From positions 1 to 12,297 of the forward strand of contig JAFTYS010000150.1 of NCBI GenBank assembly GCA_017461285.1: a stretch of 12,297 nt of DNA. The letters run 5' to 3'. The notes beneath the pieces were generated by a model. The model ran no database searches. It saw only the letters and a list, made by a program, of their open reading frames with translations, and was not told the DNA's origin. Made by a program: the position numbers and the translations under genes. Each line of letters begins with the position of its first letter. The first letter of the stretch is position 1. The stretch comes from Bacteroidales bacterium. GTDB taxonomy: Bacteria > Bacteroidota > Bacteroidia > Bacteroidales > UBA932. Positions 7,627 through 12,297 of this stretch are shown one piece after another.

Positions 7627-7637
7627 CTTTGGGGCAA
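7627..7637 (+). promoter_or_regulatory. Promoter-like CTTTGGGGCAA box toward the TolC gene
   Basis: The plus strand reads TATACTTTGGGGCAA, with the end of the box 13 bp before the chosen ATG at 7651. TATACTTTG resembles the Bacteroides -7 box but with a one-base spacer difference. If real, transcription would begin just before the ATG at 7651. That would exclude the upstream ATG at 7594 as the start codon. Confidence 0.35.
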
Positions 7638-7650
7638 AACCGACCCAACC

Positions 7651-9126
7651 ATGACAAAGAAACTGAACCTGACACTACTTCTTATATTCGCAGCTGCCGC
7701 CATTTCGCGCGGCCAGGTGGAATACACGCTGTCGGAAGCGATCCGCACGGCGCGTACCCAGTCGGTCGAGGCTCTTGAGGCCCGACAGGCCTTCATCTCG
7801 ACCTACTGGGCATACCGTTCATATCAGGCAAGCAAGCTGCCTTCGGTATACCTCTATGGAGACCTCATGAATTTCGACCGCTCGCTCACTCTGCTTCAGA
7901 ACCCTGACGACGGATCCCTGAAATACGTAAGTTCCAACAATCTCCAGAACGGAGTGGGACTGCAGATCAATCAGAACATCACCTTTACAGGCGGTACTCT
8001 TTCAGTGTTCTCCGACCTTTCGCGCATCGACCAGTTCGGCGGAAACAAGAGTCTGACCTGGTACTCGAGGCCGGTCACCGTTTCATATTATCAGCCTCTC
8101 TTTACCTACAACCAGTTCAAATGGGACAGGAAGATCGAGCCGAAGGCATATGAAAAGGGAAAGCGTGATTATCTTGAGGCGATGGAATCGATTACCATCA
8201 ACGTGGTATATGCATATCACAACCTCCTGCTTGCGAAAATGAACAACGACATAAGCAAGAGCAATTTCGAGAATTCCGGAAACATGCTCCGTATCGCGAA
8301 GGAAAGGCTCCAGCTTGGCAATGTGACCAAGGCAGAATACCTCCAGCTCGAACTCCGTATGCTCAATGACAGCATCTCGATAAACGAAACTGCGGTACAG
8401 GTGCGTGAGGCGCAGATGGTGCTGAACTCCCTGCTGGGATATGACGAATCATTCGAAATTATTCCCGGAATCAGTTCGGAACTTCCTGATATCCAGATGG
8501 ATTATGACCTTGTGATGCAGAAGTCGCTTGACAACTCGAGCTTCAGTCTTGACAACCAGCTCAACCTTCTCTACGCCGAATCCAATGTGGAAAAGGCAAA
8601 GGCTTCAAGAGGATTCTCATTTGCGCTCAACGCACGCTTCGGTCTCTCACAGACCGGTCCGGAATTCCCGCAGGCATACAAGAACCTTCTTGACCAGGAG
8701 ACTGTAGGCGTGACCTTCAGCATCCCTATCTTCGACTGGGGACTCGGCAAGGGAAAGGTACAGAAGGCGAAGGCGGCTCAGGAAGTTGTCAAGGCCCAGG
8801 TGCAGCAGTATGAGAACGACTACAGAAGGCAGATGTACACGGCTGTAAGCCAGTTCAACAACCAGAGGCAGCAGTGCCTCGTGTCTGAAAAGGCCATGCG
8901 CATCGCATCTGAAAGATATGAACTTACCATGCACCGCTTCCGTGAAGGTAATGCGTCGGTGACCGACCTTAACATGGCCCAGACCGAAAACGACAGCGCG
9001 CTGCGCCAGTACATAAGTGATGTGAGCAACTTCTGGACATTCTACTACAGGCTCCGCCAGTACACGCTGTACGACTTCATAAAAGGAGAAGATATTGAAA
9101 TTGACGTTAAAGAAATGATATTGTAA
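7651..9126 (+). CDS. TolC-family outer membrane efflux protein
   Basis: A 491-residue outer-membrane channel component that forms the exit duct of a tripartite pump as a trimer. The start at 7651 gives MTKKLNLTLLLIFAAAAISRG, a signal peptide likely cut before QVEYTLSEAI. The longer frame from 7594 would bury this signal behind 19 residues. TLSEAIRTAR after the signal matches the family's opening helix. Long Gln/Glu/Ala-rich helices follow, in two OEP repeats (roughly 25-225 and 280-470), with the usual GNVTKAEYLQLELR and GNASVTDLNMAQTEN at equivalent places in the repeats. No lipobox Cys is present. The adaptor gene begins 2 bp after the stop, so they are co-transcribed. Confidence 0.93.
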   Translation: MTKKLNLTLLLIFAAAAISRGQVEYTLSEAIRTARTQSVEALEARQAFISTYWAYRSYQASKLPSVYLYGDLMNFDRSLTLLQNPDDGSLKYVSSNNLQNGVGLQINQNITFTGGTLSVFSDLSRIDQFGGNKSLTWYSRPVTVSYYQPLFTYNQFKWDRKIEPKAYEKGKRDYLEAMESITINVVYAYHNLLLAKMNNDISKSNFENSGNMLRIAKERLQLGNVTKAEYLQLELRMLNDSISINETAVQVREAQMVLNSLLGYDESFEIIPGISSELPDIQMDYDLVMQKSLDNSSFSLDNQLNLLYAESNVEKAKASRGFSFALNARFGLSQTGPEFPQAYKNLLDQETVGVTFSIPIFDWGLGKGKVQKAKAAQEVVKAQVQQYENDYRRQMYTAVSQFNNQRQQCLVSEKAMRIASERYELTMHRFREGNASVTDLNMAQTENDSALRQYISDVSNFWTFYYRLRQYTLYDFIKGEDIEIDVKEMIL

Positions 9127-9128
9127 CT

Positions 9129-10385
9129 ATGGATAGACCTATTGAAAAAAAGAAAGGCATTGCCCTGGCATTTACAAGCAAGGCTCTCCCCTATTGGTTC
9201 GGCGGATTCATGGCCGTATTCATCATGTGGCTCATTTTCCGTGACGACGCAAGCACCCTCCGCATCAATGGAGACACGCTTTCGATCAGCGAAGTGACCT
9301 CCGGCGAGTTCAACGACTACATCCGCATCAGCGGACAGGTGCACCCTATGACCACGATCCAGGTCAGCCCGCGTGAGGCAGGAATCGTCGAGGAAATCGT
9401 GATCGAAGAAGGAACACAGGTGAAGGCAGGTGATGTCATCATTCGTCTGAGCAACGACGACCTCGATCTGGAGATCCTCAATTCGGAGGCGAACCTGGCC
9501 GAAAAGGAGAATGCGCTCCGCAATACCATGATCCAGATGGAGCAGGAGAAGATGCAGCTCAGCCTGAATATCCTCGAGCTTGAGACGGAAGTGAAGCGCA
9601 AGGGACGCGCCCTGGAGTCGCAGAAGCGTCTTTTCGACGACGGACTGATCGGAAAGGAGGAATACCTGCGCAGTGAAGAGGACTATACCCTCTTCTGCAA
9701 GAAGCTGGAAGTCACCATCGCCCGTGCCGAGCAGGACAGCATGTACAGGAACGTGCAGATCAGACAGATGGAGGAAAGCCTCAAGAACATGAAGCTGAAC
9801 ATGGAGAGGATCCGTCGCCGCAAGGACAATCTGTCTGTAAAGGCTCCGATAGACGGTGTTCTCGGCCTTATTGAGGTGGGACTTGGTGAGTCCGTGGGAA
9901 GCGGACGCAAGGTCGGCCAGATCAATGCAATCGGAAGTTACAAGATCGAAGCACAGATCGACGAGCATTACATCGACAGGGTTTCCGCAGGACTTTCAGC
10001 CACTTTCGAGAGGCAGAACGAGACATATGACGCAGTGATCCGTAAGGTATATCCGGAAGTGCGCAACGGCAAGTTCCAGGCGGACTTCAAGTTCAGCGGC
10101 GAGCAGCCTTCGAACATCAGGACAGGACAGACCTACTATCTCAACCTCCAGCTCGGCCAGCCTGAAAGCGCGGTGCTTGTCCCTCGCGGTACATTCTACC
10201 AGAAGACCGGCGGAAAATGGATATATGTAGTGGCTCCGGATGGCGGCAAGGCTGTAAGGCGCGAGATCCGCATCGGCCGCCAGAACCCGCAGTTCTACGA
10301 AGTCCTCGAAGGCCTCGAGCCAGGCGAAAAGGTAATAACCTCCGGCTACGACAACTTCGGCGACAATGAAGTGCTGGTGTTCTAA
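9129..10385 (+). CDS. HlyD/MacA-type periplasmic adaptor subunit
   Basis: A 418-residue membrane-fusion protein linking an inner-membrane transporter to the TolC channel. Residues 1-20 are basic and cytoplasmic, and 21-37 (PYWFGGFMAVFIMWLIF) form the single membrane anchor; there is no lipobox. The first lipoyl half is at 73-108 (SPREAGIVEEIVIEEGTQVK) and is followed by a long coiled-coil hairpin at about 111-235. The second lipoyl half (LSVKAPIDGVLG, 235-246) comes next, then a beta-barrel (about 270-345) and a membrane-proximal domain ending in LEGLEPGEKVITSG. Length and domain order are normal. It is 2 bp downstream of the TolC gene and 121 bp upstream of an ABC permease. That context suggests a MacA-like adaptor rather than an RND partner. 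The cargo is unknown. Arginine codons are mostly CGN. Confidence 0.93.
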   Translation: MDRPIEKKKGIALAFTSKALPYWFGGFMAVFIMWLIFRDDASTLRINGDTLSISEVTSGEFNDYIRISGQVHPMTTIQVSPREAGIVEEIVIEEGTQVKAGDVIIRLSNDDLDLEILNSEANLAEKENALRNTMIQMEQEKMQLSLNILELETEVKRKGRALESQKRLFDDGLIGKEEYLRSEEDYTLFCKKLEVTIARAEQDSMYRNVQIRQMEESLKNMKLNMERIRRRKDNLSVKAPIDGVLGLIEVGLGESVGSGRKVGQINAIGSYKIEAQIDEHYIDRVSAGLSATFERQNETYDAVIRKVYPEVRNGKFQADFKFSGEQPSNIRTGQTYYLNLQLGQPESAVLVPRGTFYQKTGGKWIYVVAPDGGKAVRREIRIGRQNPQFYEVLEGLEPGEKVITSGYDNFGDNEVLVF

Positions 10386-10422
10386 CTAAATGCATAACCA
10401 CCTACAAACCAAAAGCTTACGC

Positions 10423-10456
10423 TAAATCGCCTGCGGCTAATGGAGCAGGCGATTTA
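10423..10456. other. 12-bp-stem hairpin between adaptor and permease genes
   Basis: Arms TAAATCGCCTGC (10423-10434) and GCAGGCGATTTA (10445-10456) pair perfectly around a 10-nt loop. The stem begins 38 bp after the adaptor stop and ends 50 bp before the permease ATG. No U-run follows on the plus strand, so it is not a classic intrinsic terminator, though partial termination or protection of the upstream mRNA 3' end is possible. The rest of the 121-bp gap is A/T-rich, and I see no convincing promoter in it. Confidence 0.7.
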
Positions 10457-10506
10457 ACAGAAATTGATGATTATCAAGTATATACAATATTTACAAATCC
10501 TTACTA

Positions 10507-12297
10507 ATGAAATTAAAGGAAACAATAATAAAGTCGCTGTCTCTCGGAACGGGGCTGGCAATAGGACTGATCCTTATTGCCAAGGTATGCTTCGAGATGA
10601 GCTATGACGGATTTTATAAAGACGTTGACAGAGTATACTGGATATACAGCAACATAGTTCAGCCAGGACAGAATGAATTTGATTACAACCAGTGCAGCGG
10701 TGCCATCGCACCAGGCATAAGAAAGTACGTGCCAGGAGTAGAATCTGCCACAAGAATGACAGGATTCTTCGACCAGCACATATGGAGAGATCAGGAAGGA
10801 CATGAAGTAGAAGGATTTTCGAATTTCACCGACACATGCTTCTTTGATGTATTTGACAGGGAAATTCTGGCAGGTGATCCGAAAAAGGCACTCGGAGAAT
10901 GGGGATCCCTGATGGTAAGCCGCTCATTTGCAGAGAAGATGGGAGGAATAGAGAACATCATCGGAAAGCAGATCTGCAACATCCAGATGCCAGAGCTGCT
11001 GCTGACCGTCAACGGTGTCTATGAAGATTTCCCGGAAAACGGAACCATACCATACGACGTTCTGATGTCATTGGAGACATATTCAAAGCAGAGCGCAGAA
11101 AACTGGCTTGGAAACGACAGATACAGAGGATTCGTGAAGCTTCAGGAAGGAGTTGATCCTGCAGAACTGAAGGACGCCATGAGACTTATGCAGGAAAACC
11201 ATCAGGACATCGAGGAGGTAGAAGCCGCCGGAACGAAACTATGGTACACACTCAGGCCATTCAGCACCATACACACATCAGACCCGCATACAAGGTACAT
11301 GATGTTCATCCTTTCGCTTGTCTCATTCCTGCTCCTTTCTATTTCGGTGATGAATTATGTGCTTATCGCCATCTCCGCCATAGTCAAGCGGTCGAAGGAA
11401 GTCGGAGTCAGAAAGGCATATGGAGCCGAAGGCATCAACATCTACGGCGTGCTTTTCAAGGAGACTGCCGTCAACATGGGACTATCGCTTATCGTGGCAG
11501 CGGCAATCATATACGCGGCAAAACCGGTGATCGAGAATCTTCTCGGTGTTACGCTGACCGGTCTTTTGATTCCACAGACTGTCATCACGCTTACCGTTGT
11601 ATGTCTCCTGATATTCATCATATCGGCCATGGTTCCAGGCTATCTGTATGCAAAGATTCCCGTATCGGCGGCGCTGAAGAACTATAAGGAGAACCGCAGG
11701 AACTGGAAGAAGGCTCTTCTGCTCGTCCAGTTTGTGATTAACGTATTCCTTGTCGCTATGATGCTTGTGATTGCAAAGCAGTATCAGAAGGCGATGAACG
11801 ATGACCCGGGATATGAATTCGAGAATCTGGTAGGATGCAGTTTTGACAGCATGGCAAGCAGCGACATAAACAGGTTCATTGACAAGATCAAAGGAATGCC
11901 TGAAGTCATCGACATTGAAAGAAGCTATGGTTTCCCTGCAGGATCTGCCAGCGGAAACAACGTATACAGTATGTCCGGAGGACAATATACAGAACTTTTC
12001 AATGTCGCAGATCAGTATGAAGGAACCGACGGATTCTTTGAAATCCTCGAGATACCGTTCATAGACGGAAGAGCCCCTCGGGCAGCAAATGAAGTTGCCG
12101 TAAGCCGGAGTTTCGTGGAGAAGATGATGGACTTCCAGGACTGGAGCGACGGTGCTGTCGGCAAGCAGATTCTCATCACGGAGCACAGCCAGACTGCTGA
12201 ACAGGCATTCACCATCAGCGGTGTATATGAGAACTACAGGATCGGTACCATGAATGCCTCAGACCCGCGTCCGAGTGTCAAGTTCTGGATGGATGGA
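10507..12297 (+). CDS. MacB/FtsX-type ABC transporter permease (3' end beyond window)
   Basis: The inner-membrane permease of an ABC pump of the mechanotransmission type. The 597 visible codons start MKLKETIIKSLSLGTGLAIG. Transmembrane segments appear near 10-26, 264-290, 322-338, 357-378 and 402-422. A large periplasmic core domain (about 30-255) lies between the first two. The FtsX-domain signature RSKEVGVRKAYGA is at 295-307. A second periplasmic domain begins near 430 and is cut by the window edge. This is the two-repeat layout of Bacteroidetes permeases of around 780-800 residues, so a second FtsX domain should follow. No ATPase is seen here and it must be encoded elsewhere. Together with the TolC and adaptor genes it suggests a MacA-MacB-TolC-like system. 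Arginine is mostly AGA/AGG, unlike the adaptor. Confidence 0.9.
   Translation, partial: MKLKETIIKSLSLGTGLAIGLILIAKVCFEMSYDGFYKDVDRVYWIYSNIVQPGQNEFDYNQCSGAIAPGIRKYVPGVESATRMTGFFDQHIWRDQEGHEVEGFSNFTDTCFFDVFDREILAGDPKKALGEWGSLMVSRSFAEKMGGIENIIGKQICNIQMPELLLTVNGVYEDFPENGTIPYDVLMSLETYSKQSAENWLGNDRYRGFVKLQEGVDPAELKDAMRLMQENHQDIEEVEAAGTKLWYTLRPFSTIHTSDPHTRYMMFILSLVSFLLLSISVMNYVLIAISAIVKRSKEVGVRKAYGAEGINIYGVLFKETAVNMGLSLIVAAAIIYAAKPVIENLLGVTLTGLLIPQTVITLTVVCLLIFIISAMVPGYLYAKIPVSAALKNYKENRRNWKKALLLVQFVINVFLVAMMLVIAKQYQKAMNDDPGYEFENLVGCSFDSMASSDINRFIDKIKGMPEVIDIERSYGFPAGSASGNNVYSMSGGQYTELFNVADQYEGTDGFFEILEIPFIDGRAPRAANEVAVSRSFVEKMMDFQDWSDGAVGKQILITEHSQTAEQAFTISGVYENYRIGTMNASDPRPSVKFWMDG

Larger units (their letters stand above)
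7462..7650. promoter_or_regulatory. Divergent pta / efflux intergenic region
   Basis: A 189-bp A/T-rich gap between the divergently transcribed pta and the TolC-family gene. It must hold both promoters. It contains one 9-bp-arm palindrome with an extra half-site, and two copies of CTTTGGGGCAA in inverted orientation; both are listed separately. An ATG at 7594 opens the same frame as the TolC gene but lies inside this region and would add 19 residues in front of the signal peptide, so I treat it as non-coding. Confidence 0.7.

Noticed and set aside
9045..9968. 307-codon open frame on the minus strand opposite the TolC end and adaptor
   Set aside because: It is antisense to two well-supported genes, is rich in Leu/His/Asp/Val as expected from reversed codons, and shows no domain or plausible start context.
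11482..12186. 234-codon minus-strand frame opposite the permease
   Set aside because: The plus-strand permease has transmembrane segments and an FtsX signature across this stretch; the antisense frame has none.
1..12297. Defence, CRISPR, mobile-element or RNA genes
   Set aside because: I found no direct-repeat arrays, transposase or integrase motifs, terminal repeats, tRNA cloverleafs or rRNA segments. Recognised genes account for nearly all of the window.

Overview
The window looks like chromosomal DNA from an anaerobic member of the Bacteroidota, most likely Bacteroidales. The evidence is: an oxygen-sensitive class III ribonucleotide reductase with its activase; a large lipoprotein family 9 glycoside hydrolase of the kind common in gut Bacteroidales; A/T-rich leaders without clear Shine-Dalgarno sequences; promoter-like TAnnTTTG boxes; and large two-repeat FtsX-type ABC permeases. 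I cannot name a genus.

Left half (1-7461) is all on the minus strand. Read in the direction of transcription, pta (phosphate acetyltransferase) comes first and ends in a clear intrinsic terminator. Next is a GH9 lipoprotein glucanase. After a 119-bp gap holding a 17-bp-stem dyad come nrdD, nrdG and a cytoplasmic GH13 alpha-amylase-type enzyme that runs off the left edge. The spacings nrdD/nrdG (2 bp) and nrdG/GH13 (5 bp) indicate a single operon. It joins anaerobic deoxynucleotide synthesis to alpha-glucan breakdown.

A 189-bp divergent intergenic region (7462-7650) holds a 9-bp-arm palindrome, overlapping half-sites, and a pair of inverted 11-bp CTTTGGGGCAA elements that resemble divergent promoter cores.

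Right half (7651-12297) is on the plus strand. It encodes a TolC-family outer-membrane channel, then 2 bp later a periplasmic adaptor (HlyD/MacA type). After a 121-bp gap with a strong hairpin comes a MacB/FtsX-type ABC permease that runs off the right edge. Together these suggest a tripartite ABC efflux or secretion pump. The ATPase is not in the window. The permease uses mostly AGA/AGG for arginine, whereas the adaptor uses mostly CGN, so this gene may have a different history or expression level.

The genes are recognisable families. I see no defence system, CRISPR array, mobile element, tRNA or rRNA. The items worth a second look are regulatory: the nrdD-upstream dyad, the pta/efflux intergenic operators, the hairpin inside the efflux cluster, and the terminator placed directly in front of the GH9 gene. 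Two genes (GH9 and TolC) need internal start codons rather than the longest-ORF starts.
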